A stretch of DNA of 64,000 nucleotides from Clostridiaceae bacterium (GTDB lineage: Bacteria; Bacillota; Clostridia; Lachnospirales; Lachnospiraceae): positions 1 through 64,000 of the forward strand of contig QXWR01000002.1 in the NCBI GenBank assembly GCA_009911065.1, written 5' to 3'. Of the stretch, positions 52,491 to 61,483 are shown piece after piece. The notes beneath the pieces were generated by a model. That model had not been told where the DNA came from. It was given only the letters and a program-made list of their open reading frames with translations, and searched no databases. Within the stretch, counting starts at the first letter, position 1. Each line of letters opens with the position of its first letter. Made by a program: the position numbers and the translations under genes.

Positions 52491-54374
52491 ATGAATCAAT
52501 GTTACAGCTGCAACACCTGCAAAAGCGCAGACAAACCATTGGAAGCTTACATTGCAGGACTTCCCATGGAAACCTCCCACCACCGTGTGGAAAGCCAGAG
52601 TACCAAATGCGCATTCGGTCTTCAAGGCGTGTGCTGCCGCCTTTGTTCCAACGGTCCCTGCCGGATCACACCGGAATCTCCCAGAGGAATCTGCGGCGCC
52701 AATGCAGATACCATCGTCACCAGGAACCTGCTTCGGGCTGTGGCCTCTGGCTCTGGCTGTTATATTCATGTTGTGGAAAACACAGCTCTGAATGTAAAAA
52801 ACACAGCCAAAACCAAAGGCGAAATCAAAGGCATTCACACTTTAAACCGGCTTGCCTCCCTTTTTTCCATTGAGGAAGAGGACATCCACAAACGGGCGGA
52901 AGCTGTGGCTGATGCAGTCTTAAAAGATCTTTACCTGCCAGAATATGAAAAGATGACCCTGACCGAAACACTTGCTTACCATCCCCGGTACGAAAAATGG
53001 AAAGAACTGGGCATTCTCCCTGGAGGAGCCAAATCCGAAGTGTTCCACGGCGTGGTGAAATGTTCTACCAACTTAAATTCAGATCCAGTCAATATGCTTT
53101 TGGATTGTCTGAAGCTGGGAATTTCCACGGGAATCTATGGACTGGTTCTCACCAACCTGCTCAATGATATTGTGCTGGGCGAACCAGAGATCCGCCTTGC
53201 CCCGGTTGGACTGCGGGTCATTGATCCAGACTACATAAACATTATGATTACCGGACATCAGCACTCCATGTTTACCTTCCTTCAAAATCGCCTCACCGAT
53301 GAAGATGTAAAAGAAAAAGCAAAAAAAGCCGGAGCAAAAGGCTTTAAGCTGGTAGGCTGTACCTGTGTGGGACAAGATTTACAGCTTCGGGGCGCTCATT
53401 ATACCGAGATTTTTGACGGACATGCAGGCAACAACTATACCAGCGAGGCAATTTTAGCCACCGGAGGAATCGATGCAGTCATCTCTGAATTTAACTGCAC
53501 CCTTCCGGGAATTGAACCAATCTGCGATGCGTTAAAAATCAAACAGATCTGTATTGACAACGTGGCCAAAAAAGCCAACGCCCAGTTAAAAGAATTTGAT
53601 TTTGAGAATCGTCCGGCTGTGACCGATGAGATCATTGATGAGGTAATTGCTTCCTATCAGATGCGCCGGGGCGTTGTACCTATGAACCTGCTGCCAGACC
53701 ATGGCAACTCCAACACCCTTACAGGCGTCAGCGAAACCTCTCTGAAAAATTTCCTGGGCGGAAACTGGCAGCCGCTGATTGATTTGATTGTGGCCGGAGA
53801 CATTAAAGGCGTGGCCGGTGTGGTAGGCTGTTCGAACTTAACTGCCAAAGGCCACGACGTTCTGACTGTGGATTTGGTAAAAGAACTGATTGCCAAAGAC
53901 ATTATTGTTTTGACTGCCGGCTGCTCCTCAGGCGGAATCGAAAACTGCGGTCTGATGACCCCGGAAGCTGCCAAATATGCTGGTCCGAAACTTCGGGCAG
54001 TATGCGAAAAGCTGAACATTCCTCCGGTTTTAAACTTTGGACCTTGTCTGGCCATTGGACGGCTGGAGATTGTGGCCACCGAACTGGCGGAAGCCTTAAA
54101 GGTAGATTTGCCCCAGCTTCCCTTAGTTCTTTCTGCCGCTCAATGGCTGGAGGAACAGGCCCTTGCTGACGGCTGTTACGGTCTTGCCCTTGGCCTTCCT
54201 CTCCACCTGGGTCTTCCGCCTTTTGTAACCGGAAGCAAAGTTGCCGTACAAGTGCTGACCGAAGATATGAAACAGCTGACCGGAGGCCAGGTGATTATCA
54301 ATGACGACGCAAAAGCATCTGCAGACATTTTAGAGAAGATAATTCTGGAAAAGCGCCAGGGACTTCACATATAG
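52491..54374 (+). CDS. cooS: CooS-family Ni-Fe carbon monoxide dehydrogenase homologue, divergent active site
   Basis: Classical CooS interconverts CO and CO2. 627 residues. D-cluster Cys 40 and 48 and B-cluster Cys 49, 52, 57, 68 are present. All C-cluster ligands are present too: His 256 (GHQH), Cys 292, 336, 447, 478 and 519. Compared with the Carboxydothermus CODH-II sequence as I remember it, the four-His proton channel (H93, H96, H99, H102) is replaced at about residues 85-100 (GCYIHVVENTAL), the acid-base Lys 563 is Gln 556, and Ile 567 is Asp 560. AAAGGAGG sets the start at 52491. The cooF- and FNOR-like genes follow in an operon. It could be a slow or altered CODH, or act on another small molecule. 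Confidence 0.85.
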   Translation: MNQCYSCNTCKSADKPLEAYIAGLPMETSHHRVESQSTKCAFGLQGVCCRLCSNGPCRITPESPRGICGANADTIVTRNLLRAVASGSGCYIHVVENTALNVKNTAKTKGEIKGIHTLNRLASLFSIEEEDIHKRAEAVADAVLKDLYLPEYEKMTLTETLAYHPRYEKWKELGILPGGAKSEVFHGVVKCSTNLNSDPVNMLLDCLKLGISTGIYGLVLTNLLNDIVLGEPEIRLAPVGLRVIDPDYINIMITGHQHSMFTFLQNRLTDEDVKEKAKKAGAKGFKLVGCTCVGQDLQLRGAHYTEIFDGHAGNNYTSEAILATGGIDAVISEFNCTLPGIEPICDALKIKQICIDNVAKKANAQLKEFDFENRPAVTDEIIDEVIASYQMRRGVVPMNLLPDHGNSNTLTGVSETSLKNFLGGNWQPLIDLIVAGDIKGVAGVVGCSNLTAKGHDVLTVDLVKELIAKDIIVLTAGCSSGGIENCGLMTPEAAKYAGPKLRAVCEKLNIPPVLNFGPCLAIGRLEIVATELAEALKVDLPQLPLVLSAAQWLEEQALADGCYGLALGLPLHLGLPPFVTGSKVAVQVLTEDMKQLTGGQVIINDDAKASADILEKIILEKRQGLHI

Positions 54375-54389
54375 AAAGGAGTGGTATAC

Positions 54390-54836
54390 ATGAAACGCAT
54401 CCTGATTGAATATGAAAAATGCGATGGCTGTAAAAACTGCTCCGCTGCCTGTATGCAGGCCCACCGGAAAGACACTGGCACCATCTACGACCTGGATTTA
54501 ACCAACCCAGAAAATGAGTCCCGGAATCGGATATTAAAAGACGCCAAAGGCCAGTACCGTCCTCTTTTCTGCCGTCACTGCGATGACCCGGAATGTGTTA
54601 AGTCCTGTATGAGCGGCGCTTTGTACAAAGATCCGGAAACCGGCCATGTGCTGTACGACCAAACCCGGTGCGGCTCCTGCTTTATGTGCGTGATGAATTG
54701 TCCCTTTGGAGTGTTAAAACCAGACACTCTGACCAAAAGCAAAGTAATCAAATGTGATTTTTGCGCAGATGCAGGGGGAGAGCCATCCTGCGTAAAATCC
54801 TGCCCGAAAAAAGCCATTCATGTGGAGGAGGTGTAA
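54390..54836 (+). CDS. CooF-like 4Fe-4S electron carrier
   Basis: 148 residues with four Cys-rich cluster motifs: CDGCKNCSAAC, CRHCDDPECVKSC, CGSCFMCVMNCPFG and CDFCADAGGEPSCVKSCP, so up to four 4Fe-4S clusters. This is the CooF/HycB-like ferredoxin layout. It would pass electrons between the CooS homologue and the flavoprotein encoded three bases downstream. It begins 15 bases after the cooS stop with AAAGGAG upstream. It is cytoplasmic, with no membrane segment. Confidence 0.88.
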   Translation: MKRILIEYEKCDGCKNCSAACMQAHRKDTGTIYDLDLTNPENESRNRILKDAKGQYRPLFCRHCDDPECVKSCMSGALYKDPETGHVLYDQTRCGSCFMCVMNCPFGVLKPDTLTKSKVIKCDFCADAGGEPSCVKSCPKKAIHVEEV

Positions 54837-54839
54837 AGG

Positions 54840-56063
54840 ATGAAATATGTGATCATTGGCGCTGGCATCGCCGGAGTGGAAGCTGCCAAAACCATCCGCG
54901 TACAGGACCCTGCCGGTGAGATTGTGATGGTTTCCACTGACACCCATGTCCATTCCCGCTGTATGCTCCACAAATATATCTCTGGTGAACGGGATGAACA
55001 GGGCCTGGATTTTACGGAAGAAGATTTTTTTGAGAAATACCACATTGAATGGAAAAAGGGGATAACTGTAAAAAGTATCCATCCAGACAACAAAGAAATT
55101 ATACTGACAAACGAAGAGCATATTGCTTATGACAAGCTTCTCATCGCCGCAGGCGCCGACAGCTTTATTCCTCCTGTGGGAGATTTGCGGAAAGCCTCCA
55201 ATGTATATGGTCTGCGGAACCTTTCCGACGCTCAGTCCATTGTAAAAGAAGCAGAACAGGCAGAACAGGTTCTGGTCATCGGCTCCGGACTGGTAGGTTT
55301 GGATGCTGCCTATGGACTTTTGGAACGGGGAAAGAAACTGACTGTCGTTGAGATGGCTGACCGGATTCTTCCGGTTCAGTTAGATGCCCATGCTGCTAAA
55401 GCTTACCAGGAAGCCTTTGAAAAAGCAGGGGTCCGGTTTGTGCTGGAACGAAAAGCATCCCAGGCCGTTTGTGAGCCAGATGGCAAAATTCACAAAGTAA
55501 TCTTGGACAACGGAGATGAAATTCCCTGTGACCTGATTATTGTGGCTGCTGGTGTCCGTCCGGCGATCTCCTGTCTGGAAGGCAGCGGCATTGCTTGCGA
55601 CCGGGGAATCACGGTAGATGCCTCCTTAAAGACATCTATGGATGATATTTACGCTGCCGGAGATATTACAGGGTTATCCGGTATCTGGCCCAATGCTGCT
55701 GACCAGGGGCGGATTGCCGGCAAGAATATGTGCAGCGTTCCGGCTGAATATACAGACACCTATGCCATGAAAAATACCATCAATTTCTTTGGTCTCATCA
55801 CCCTCTGCGTAGGGAGAATCCGAGAAGAAGAAGGAGATGAAATTCACATCAAAGAAGACCACACCCAGTATAAACGGGTAATCTTAAAAGACGGAAAGGT
55901 GCAGGGAATTTTACTTCAGGGTAATATTGCCGGCGCCGGATTCTGGCAGTATTTGATTAAAAATCACATCGACACCAGGCTTGTCAGACAAGATATTTTT
56001 AACATCAGTTATGGAGATTTCTACCAGACCGGTGAAAAAGGCAAGTATGAGTGGAAACTGTAG
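54840..56063 (+). CDS. NAD(P)H/FAD-dependent oxidoreductase of the CooS operon (FNOR)
   Basis: 407 residues, pyridine-nucleotide-disulphide oxidoreductase type. FAD motif IIGAGIAGVEAAKTIR at the N-terminus, NAD-binding GSGLVGLDAAYGLLERGK near 145-165, and FAD-contact AAGDITGLSGIWPNA near 275. A Cys in HSRCMLHKYISG near 40 sits where NADH oxidases carry a redox Cys. In cooS-cooF-FNOR clusters this protein is thought to couple the ferredoxin-like protein to NAD. It is the last gene of the operon; a terminator follows. Confidence 0.85.
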   Translation: MKYVIIGAGIAGVEAAKTIRVQDPAGEIVMVSTDTHVHSRCMLHKYISGERDEQGLDFTEEDFFEKYHIEWKKGITVKSIHPDNKEIILTNEEHIAYDKLLIAAGADSFIPPVGDLRKASNVYGLRNLSDAQSIVKEAEQAEQVLVIGSGLVGLDAAYGLLERGKKLTVVEMADRILPVQLDAHAAKAYQEAFEKAGVRFVLERKASQAVCEPDGKIHKVILDNGDEIPCDLIIVAAGVRPAISCLEGSGIACDRGITVDASLKTSMDDIYAAGDITGLSGIWPNAADQGRIAGKNMCSVPAEYTDTYAMKNTINFFGLITLCVGRIREEEGDEIHIKEDHTQYKRVILKDGKVQGILLQGNIAGAGFWQYLIKNHIDTRLVRQDIFNISYGDFYQTGEKGKYEWKL

Positions 56064-56072
56064 CCAAAAGAA

Positions 56073-56113
56073 AAGAGCTTCCAAAAGACAAGCGTCCGTC
56101 TTTGGAAGCTCTT
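56073..56113. terminator. Shared terminator of the CooS operon and the ABC permease
   Basis: AAGAGCTTCCAAAAGAC (56073-56089) pairs with GTCTTTGGAAGCTCTT (56098-56113), leaving one bulged A and an 8-base loop. T-rich sequence follows on both strands. It sits between convergent genes ending at 56063 and 56162. Confidence 0.8.
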
Positions 56114-56161
56114 CTTCTGTTAAAAAACAGGCCAATGAAATATGCGGTTATTGAAAACAGG

Positions 56162-56968
56162 TTACACGAATTTTTCCAGCCATGCAATCCCCTGATACAA
56201 AACCGCTGACAAAATACAGAGAATCACAATACTCATCATGACCAAATCCAGCTTAAACACCTGACTCCCATAAATAATCAGATACCCCAGCCCTCTCTGA
56301 GCGGCCAGAAACTCCCCGATAATCACTCCCACCAGGCAAAGTCCAATATTCACCTTCATATTGCTGATAATAAGAGGTATTGACCCAGGAAGAAGCACCT
56401 TCACAAGGACATCCTTTTGCGTTCCCCCCAAAGAGCGTATTAGTTTTATCTTATCTGGGTCTGTCTGCATAAATCCTGTATGCAAGGTCAAAATTGACCC
56501 GAAGACTGCCACAGACACAGCCGCCACAATGATGGTCCGCATGTGATTTCCCAGCCACACAATCAAAAGAGGCGCCAGAGCAGACTTTGGCAGACTGTTC
56601 AGCATGACCAGATACGGCTCCAGGATCTCCGAAAGACTCCGGCTCGCCCACAAAGCCACTGCCACTGCCACCCCTGCTGCCACCACCAGAAGAAAGCTTA
56701 CCAACGTTTCAAAAAGCGTAACCCCAATATGAATAAAAATACTTCCGTCCCTTGCCATGTTCACAAAACAGGTTCCGATTCTTACAGGGGAACTAAAAAT
56801 AAACGAATCAATCCATCCAAACTCTGCAAACAGCTCCCACAACGCCAGTAAAAGCACCAAAAGCATCCCCCGGCAAATCCTTACCCGGCTTTTGTGCTGA
56901 TGTTCTCTTGCAAGAAATTCCTGTTGCGCCAGAGAAGGAACCGCCTCAGCTTTTTGTTGGCTTTTCAT
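56162..56968 (-). CDS. NitT/TauT-family ABC transporter permease
   Basis: A SsuC/TauC-type membrane subunit, 268 residues with about six helices. The coupling loop holds SLPKSALAPLLIVWLGNHMR and, later, EFLAAQRGLGYLI, both typical of this family. AAAGGAGAC before the ATG at 56968 sets the start; the frame from 57001 is longer but lacks an RBS. It probably works with the ATPase encoded at 51570-52358. The two genes now face each other across the CooS operon, an unusual split. Confidence 0.87.
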   Translation of the reverse strand: MKSQQKAEAVPSLAQQEFLAREHQHKSRVRICRGMLLVLLLALWELFAEFGWIDSFIFSSPVRIGTCFVNMARDGSIFIHIGVTLFETLVSFLLVVAAGVAVAVALWASRSLSEILEPYLVMLNSLPKSALAPLLIVWLGNHMRTIIVAAVSVAVFGSILTLHTGFMQTDPDKIKLIRSLGGTQKDVLVKVLLPGSIPLIISNMKVNIGLCLVGVIIGEFLAAQRGLGYLIIYGSQVFKLDLVMMSIVILCILSAVLYQGIAWLEKFV

Positions 56969-57099
56969 GTCATGTCTCCTTTCCTGCACCAATCCAATCA
57001 CACGTTCTAAATCCGTCTACTTTTATGGTATGCCATCCTGCAAAAAAAGTGCCGCACAACATTTCTGCTGTGCGGCTTCCATCTATTATTTTCCCTTTG

Positions 57100-57969
57100 T
57101 TAATTGGTCAAAAATCCTTTTCCAATAATCTCGCTGGAGTTGGAAATTAAGATAAATGCCGTTGGCTCCACTTTTCGGATATAATTCCGCAGTTTCACCG
57201 CCTGAACCCGTTTCATGGTTGTCATAATAACCGTTTTGTTGTGATGGGTAAACGCTCCTTCTGCCGTATAAGTCGTGGCACTCCGGTGAAGTTCATGAAT
57301 AATAAAATTACAGATCGGTTCCGGATTGTCACAAATAATATTGAAACATTTACACAGGTTCATATTCTCAATCACATCATCAATTACCAGAGACTTGGCC
57401 ATCAGTCCTAAAATGGAAAACAGTCCGGTAGTAGGGCCAAACACAAAAAATGCCATAACCACAGAAGTCAAATCCACCAACAGCAAAGCGCTGCCAATAT
57501 TCATACTGGTATGTTTCTTTAAAATCATGGCAATAATATCCGTACCCCCGCTGGATGCCCCAATGTTAAACAATACTGCCGAGCCAAATCCAGGACAAAA
57601 TATGGCAAATATCAACTCCAGCAACGGCTCTTTTGTCAAAGGTCCAGAAAGCGGGCAAAAACGCTCCAATGCGGATAGACTGAAGGACATCAACATACTT
57701 GCATACACCGTCTTCACTCCCACATCCGTTCCAAGAAACATAAATCCCACAATCAAAAGTCCTGTGTTGACAAAAAACGTAAAATCACCTGCAGACCATC
57801 CGGTCATCTTTGCAAAAACCGTAGAAAAACCAGTTACTCCGCCAAATGCAAAATTGTTGGGAAACTTGAAAAAATAAATTCCCACTACCATAATCCAGAT
57901 GCTTATGGTAATCATCCCATACTCTGCAAACTTCTTTAAAAATGGATTGTGAATCTCTCTCGTAACCAT
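57100..57969 (-). CDS. YitT-family membrane protein (DUF161/DUF2179)
   Basis: 289 residues. Five membrane helices form the YitT/DUF161 part (PNNFAFGGVTGFSTVFAKMTG, FNIGASSGGTDIIAMIL), and the C-terminal DUF2179 domain (about 210-289) has TTYTAEGAFTHHNKTVIMTT. The function of the family is not firmly known; metabolite transport has been proposed. The ATG at 57969 gives the usual length. A TTG at 58002 with AGAGAGG upstream would add 11 residues and cannot be excluded. Confidence 0.88.
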   Translation of the reverse strand: MVTREIHNPFLKKFAEYGMITISIWIMVVGIYFFKFPNNFAFGGVTGFSTVFAKMTGWSAGDFTFFVNTGLLIVGFMFLGTDVGVKTVYASMLMSFSLSALERFCPLSGPLTKEPLLELIFAIFCPGFGSAVLFNIGASSGGTDIIAMILKKHTSMNIGSALLLVDLTSVVMAFFVFGPTTGLFSILGLMAKSLVIDDVIENMNLCKCFNIICDNPEPICNFIIHELHRSATTYTAEGAFTHHNKTVIMTTMKRVQAVKLRNYIRKVEPTAFILISNSSEIIGKGFLTN

Positions 57970-58027
57970 TTTCTCTGCCAAACAGGCACACAAAAAGCAC
58001 AAGCAGAACCTCTCTTGTCTGGTTGTG

Positions 58028-58180
58028 TCACTGTGCCGCCTCTTTGTTACCTCCCTCTATTTTGACAGAGAATCTTTGTAAGGATTCCCTGTCACCTTCA
58101 ATATATCCTGTCCGGTACAAAAAAGCAAACACCATTCTCACTGGAAGAATCACAACCCGGCTATTGTATGCCTTAACCAT
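58028..58180 (-). CDS. Possible 50-residue small protein behind the VWA gene
   Basis: A frame of 50 codons whose ATG overlaps the VWA stop (ATGGTTAA). It reads MVKAYNSRVVILPVRMVF, then a mixed charged tail. It lacks a good RBS and would rely on coupling to the VWA gene. A 12-bp hairpin (58063-58094) lies inside it. The evidence is thin; it may be only an open intergenic frame. Confidence 0.25.
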   Translation of the reverse strand: MVKAYNSRVVILPVRMVFAFLYRTGYIEGDRESLQRFSVKIEGGNKEAAQ

Positions 58181-59831
58181 CCATCTTATTGGAACCATTA
58201 CGATTCATACACTGCTGCACCAATTCCAGAAACTCCTTCCGGTATTCGTCCGAATCCCTGTGAACACAGGCTTCTGCCAATTCCATCACATGTTCAAAGG
58301 TGGCATTTCCCCGGTTGTCGCTGTCTCTTAAAATCATTCCAAATTCTGCCACAGCAGATGCAAACATAAGGTTTTCCGAAAGTTCCGGTCTATAGCTGTC
58401 TGCCTCCACCGGATACTCGATTCCCTTACTTTTATTCCCGTTGGGCGCCTTGTAACGCAGACTCACCGTGAGAAGCTCCGTGCTGCCAACCGACTTTGTT
58501 TTGGTCTGATATTTCAATGTCTGACCTCCCTCTCCTCCTGGGATAATCTCATACAAGGCCGTAACCGTATGACCGGCGCCAATCTCTCCTGCATCTACTT
58601 TGTCATTGTTAAAATCTTCATTTCGAAGAACCCGGTTTTCGTATCCCACCAGCCGGTAGCCAGCCACATACTCCGGATTAAACTCCACCTGAATTTTCAC
58701 ATCTTTTGCCACTGTCACCAAAGTTCCGCCCATCTCGTCTACCAGAACTTTCTTTGCCTCATAAAGACTGTCCAGATAGCTGTAATTGCCGTCCCCGTTG
58801 TCGGCCAGAGCCTCCATCTTATTATCTTTTAAATTTCCACTTCCCACTCCTAAGACAGACAAATGAACCCCGCTTTTTTTCTTTTCCTGAATCAGCCGGG
58901 TCAAACCGCCCTGGCTGCTGATTCCCACATTCAAATCCCCGTCTGTAGCAAGAATCACCCGGTTATTTCCTCCCGGAATAAAATTCTTTTCTGCCAGTTC
59001 ATAGGCTTTTTCAATCCCGGCTGCTCCGGCCGTAGAGCCTCCCGCCTCCAAATCCTCCAATGCAGCGGCAATCATTGCCGTTTTATTTCCCGGCACCCCG
59101 TCTAATACCACCGACTCGTATCCTGCGTAGGTGACGATGGATACCCGGTCATTGGAATTTAAGTTTTCTGCCAGCATGGTAAATGCCTTCTGCACCAAAG
59201 GCAGCTTGTCGTCTGAGTACATGGAGCCAGATACATCCAGCAAAAACACCAGATTCGAGGCAGGACGACTGTGAAAATCAATCTCTTTGGCTTTCAGTCC
59301 GATCAGCAACAGCCGGTGGTCCTCATTCCAGGGACAATCTCCATACTCAGTTGTTACCGAAAAAGCTTCTCCTTCCTTTGGCTCCGGATAATCATAGTCA
59401 AAATAATTGATCATCTCCTCCACCCGCACCGCATCTGCCGGAACCGGGGCGCCAGATCGAATCATCCGCCGGACATTTCCATAAGAAGCAGTATCCACAT
59501 CAATGGAAAACGTAGACAAAGGTTGCTCAGATACCTTTTTATATCCATTTTCATGAATATAATTATACTCTTCCGTATTATAATCCTCTCCGCCATAAGC
59601 CTCTTCATATTTACTGGCCATGGAACGGTTTGTATTTCCCTCTGTTACTTCATAATTCTCTGCTCCCAGTGTAGTGGCCGCCTCTTTTGGATAAGCCAAA
59701 TCTCCCCCTCCGGCTGCCGCTGCCCCGGACGAGCCAGAACCTTTTGCACCACATCCCCAAAGACAACCGCAGACTGTCATCATACAGACTCCGCAGATCA
59801 TCCAACTCTTCCTTTTTTTATTTTTCTTCAT
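58173..59831 (-). CDS. VWA-domain lipoprotein (YfbK-like)
   Basis: 552 residues. Lipoprotein signal with Cys in CLWGCG near 27, a Gly/Ala/Ser-rich linker, a von Willebrand N-terminal region (SEQPLSTFSIDVDTASYGNV), then a VWA domain with a complete MIDAS: DVSGSMYS, a Thr in GGSTAG, and ATDGDLNVG. The C-terminal part resembles DUF3520. It is probably anchored on the outer membrane face and binds a divalent cation. It overlaps the anti-sigma gene by 14 bases; GGGAGG precedes the ATG. Such lipoproteins are often encoded behind ECF sigma/anti-sigma pairs, but the ligand is unknown. Confidence 0.88.
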   Translation of the reverse strand: MKKNKKRKSWMICGVCMMTVCGCLWGCGAKGSGSSGAAAAGGGDLAYPKEAATTLGAENYEVTEGNTNRSMASKYEEAYGGEDYNTEEYNYIHENGYKKVSEQPLSTFSIDVDTASYGNVRRMIRSGAPVPADAVRVEEMINYFDYDYPEPKEGEAFSVTTEYGDCPWNEDHRLLLIGLKAKEIDFHSRPASNLVFLLDVSGSMYSDDKLPLVQKAFTMLAENLNSNDRVSIVTYAGYESVVLDGVPGNKTAMIAAALEDLEAGGSTAGAAGIEKAYELAEKNFIPGGNNRVILATDGDLNVGISSQGGLTRLIQEKKKSGVHLSVLGVGSGNLKDNKMEALADNGDGNYSYLDSLYEAKKVLVDEMGGTLVTVAKDVKIQVEFNPEYVAGYRLVGYENRVLRNEDFNNDKVDAGEIGAGHTVTALYEIIPGGEGGQTLKYQTKTKSVGSTELLTVSLRYKAPNGNKSKGIEYPVEADSYRPELSENLMFASAVAEFGMILRDSDNRGNATFEHVMELAEACVHRDSDEYRKEFLELVQQCMNRNGSNKMDG

Positions 59832-60786
59832 TCTGTCCTCCCTGTTCCACTTCCACTAAGCTAAGAAATTCAGAAAGAAAGTTGTCATCTTTTCTTAAAA
59901 CCATCCGGTCATAATAAACATCATTGCTCCCTTGGGGGGTGCCTGTCACCACCAAGGTCTCATCATTCATCAAGGTGGCATAGCCAGAATGGAACAAATA
60001 GTCCCCCTCTCCCGTTACCTGAATCTGCGGTGCAAAGGGATACAAAAGCTCCCAGCCTCCCTCCTGCTGCAAGAGAGGCAGCAGGTAAGTTCCCCCAATC
60101 TGAAGCTGATAAAGAATGTACACCTCATCTCCATCGGTCTTTACAATCGGACTTTTCACTGTGATTTCATCCATACCAGCAACATAATCCTCTGCATAAT
60201 CCACCTGATCCAGGGAAACTTTATAAACCACCTTCACTGCCTTTCCAGAAGAATCTTCCTCCAGAGAAACATCCGTGACAGTTCCTCTGCACACCAGCTG
60301 GGCATCCTTTAAAACCGCTTCGGAAAAATACTGGTCATCTGCAGGAATAGTCACTGCATCCTCTGGTACAGCCATAGGATGGCAGGCTGCCAGCATTAGC
60401 TGCCCCTCATCAACCACACCAGAATCTTCATTGCCCCCCTCTTCCATCCATGTATCAAGCTCTCCGGCTTCCATAACTGCTGCTTCTTCTCCCCCTGTGA
60501 TCTGAGCTATGGTCTCTGTCTTAGTTCCCATCCATGCAGACTTATCACCTATGGAATCGGGAACCGACATTTTTACTGCAACCATTGCCGCCACAGCTGC
60601 CGCTGCCACAGCCGATGTTTGAAATATTCTTCGTCCTGGCTGGAATGAACGGATCTTTTGCATCTCCTCCTGCTCCTTATCCCGGTCCGGATGTTCTTTT
60701 AAATTAGACTCAATCCGGCTCCACAGATCTGGCGTTTCCTGCTGTCTCCATTTTCTGTATTCTGCCTTTAACTGTTTTTCATCCAT
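59818..60786 (-). CDS. Membrane-anchored anti-sigma-factor-like protein
   Basis: 322 residues. The N-terminal 55 residues are cytoplasmic and helical (DEKQLKAEYRKWRQQETPDLW, the part expected to bind sigma), then one membrane helix near 55-80 (Ala/Val-rich), then an acidic extracellular domain of about 240 residues. The ATG at 60786 overlaps the TGA of the sigma gene (TGATG), and GGGAGG precedes it, which rules out the longer frame from 60972. Together with the sigma gene it makes a standard ECF/anti-sigma pair; the sensed signal is unknown. Confidence 0.75.
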   Translation of the reverse strand: MDEKQLKAEYRKWRQQETPDLWSRIESNLKEHPDRDKEQEEMQKIRSFQPGRRIFQTSAVAAAAVAAMVAVKMSVPDSIGDKSAWMGTKTETIAQITGGEEAAVMEAGELDTWMEEGGNEDSGVVDEGQLMLAACHPMAVPEDAVTIPADDQYFSEAVLKDAQLVCRGTVTDVSLEEDSSGKAVKVVYKVSLDQVDYAEDYVAGMDEITVKSPIVKTDGDEVYILYQLQIGGTYLLPLLQQEGGWELLYPFAPQIQVTGEGDYLFHSGYATLMNDETLVVTGTPQGSNDVYYDRMVLRKDDNFLSEFLSLVEVEQGGQNEEK

Positions 60787-61310
60787 CACAGCTGCACCTC
60801 CCTTAACTTCCGAATCGCTGTACGATAACACCATGCCACCGTTCCCTGGGGCTTTTTCAAAATCACAGCAATCTCCCGAAAGGTCAGCTCTCCTAAAATC
60901 TTCAGATTGACAATCTGCCTTTCCTCCTCCTTTAATGTCATAAGTGCCTGCGCAAGACCAAGCTTCTGGCATAGCTGTTCCTCACAGGAATCCTCTCCTG
61001 CCTGAAGATAATCCGGAATCTCCCCAGTCAGGCTCTCCCGTTTCCTTTTCCTTAAAAAATCGATGGCCAGATTGCGGGCAATGGTGATCATCCATGCCCG
61101 ATGGCCTTTTCCCGGCCGGTATGTATCCGCAATATCCCATAGCCGGATGAAAAAGTCAGAAGTCACATCCTCCGAATCCTCCCGGCTTCCCAGGATTTCC
61201 CACACAACCGAATAGATTAGCGGGCAGTAATCCTCATAAATCTCCCGAAGCCCATCTTTGTCATTTCTGCGGATTCGGCCAATATTTTTTTCAAATTCCT
61301 GGTCATTCAT
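60786..61310 (-). CDS. ECF-type RNA polymerase sigma factor
   Basis: 174 residues with region 2 (YEDYCPLIYSVVWEIL, DSEDVTSDFFIRLWD) and region 4 (LTFREIAVILKKPQGTVAWC), linked by a short acidic stretch. It recruits RNA polymerase to its own regulon. AGAGAGG before the ATG supports the start. The anti-sigma and VWA genes follow with overlaps. The upstream region carries TTGCCGAAAAA twice (61385-61411, minus strand), possibly part of an autoregulated promoter. Confidence 0.92.
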   Translation of the reverse strand: MNDQEFEKNIGRIRRNDKDGLREIYEDYCPLIYSVVWEILGSREDSEDVTSDFFIRLWDIADTYRPGKGHRAWMITIARNLAIDFLRKRKRESLTGEIPDYLQAGEDSCEEQLCQKLGLAQALMTLKEEERQIVNLKILGELTFREIAVILKKPQGTVAWCYRTAIRKLREVQL

Positions 61311-61483
61311 AACAATATCCTCTCTGCCGTTGGCCTTGTACTTACAATACGTCCCAGGCTGAAATATTTATGGTAAATCGATTCTTTTTTCGGCAAATAA
61401 TTTTTCGGCAAGTTTAATGTCCTGACTGGATTATAGACGGTCAAAACACGCTCTGGCACACAAAACAACAGCCCCCACCAGAA

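Noticed and set aside
52491-54374. Hybrid cluster protein (Hcp)
   Set aside because: The fold is related, but the B- and D-cluster Cys pattern and the six C-cluster ligands are those of CooS.
58063-58094. 12-bp hairpin as terminator of the VWA operon
   Set aside because: No T run follows the stem on either strand and it lies inside a small open frame.
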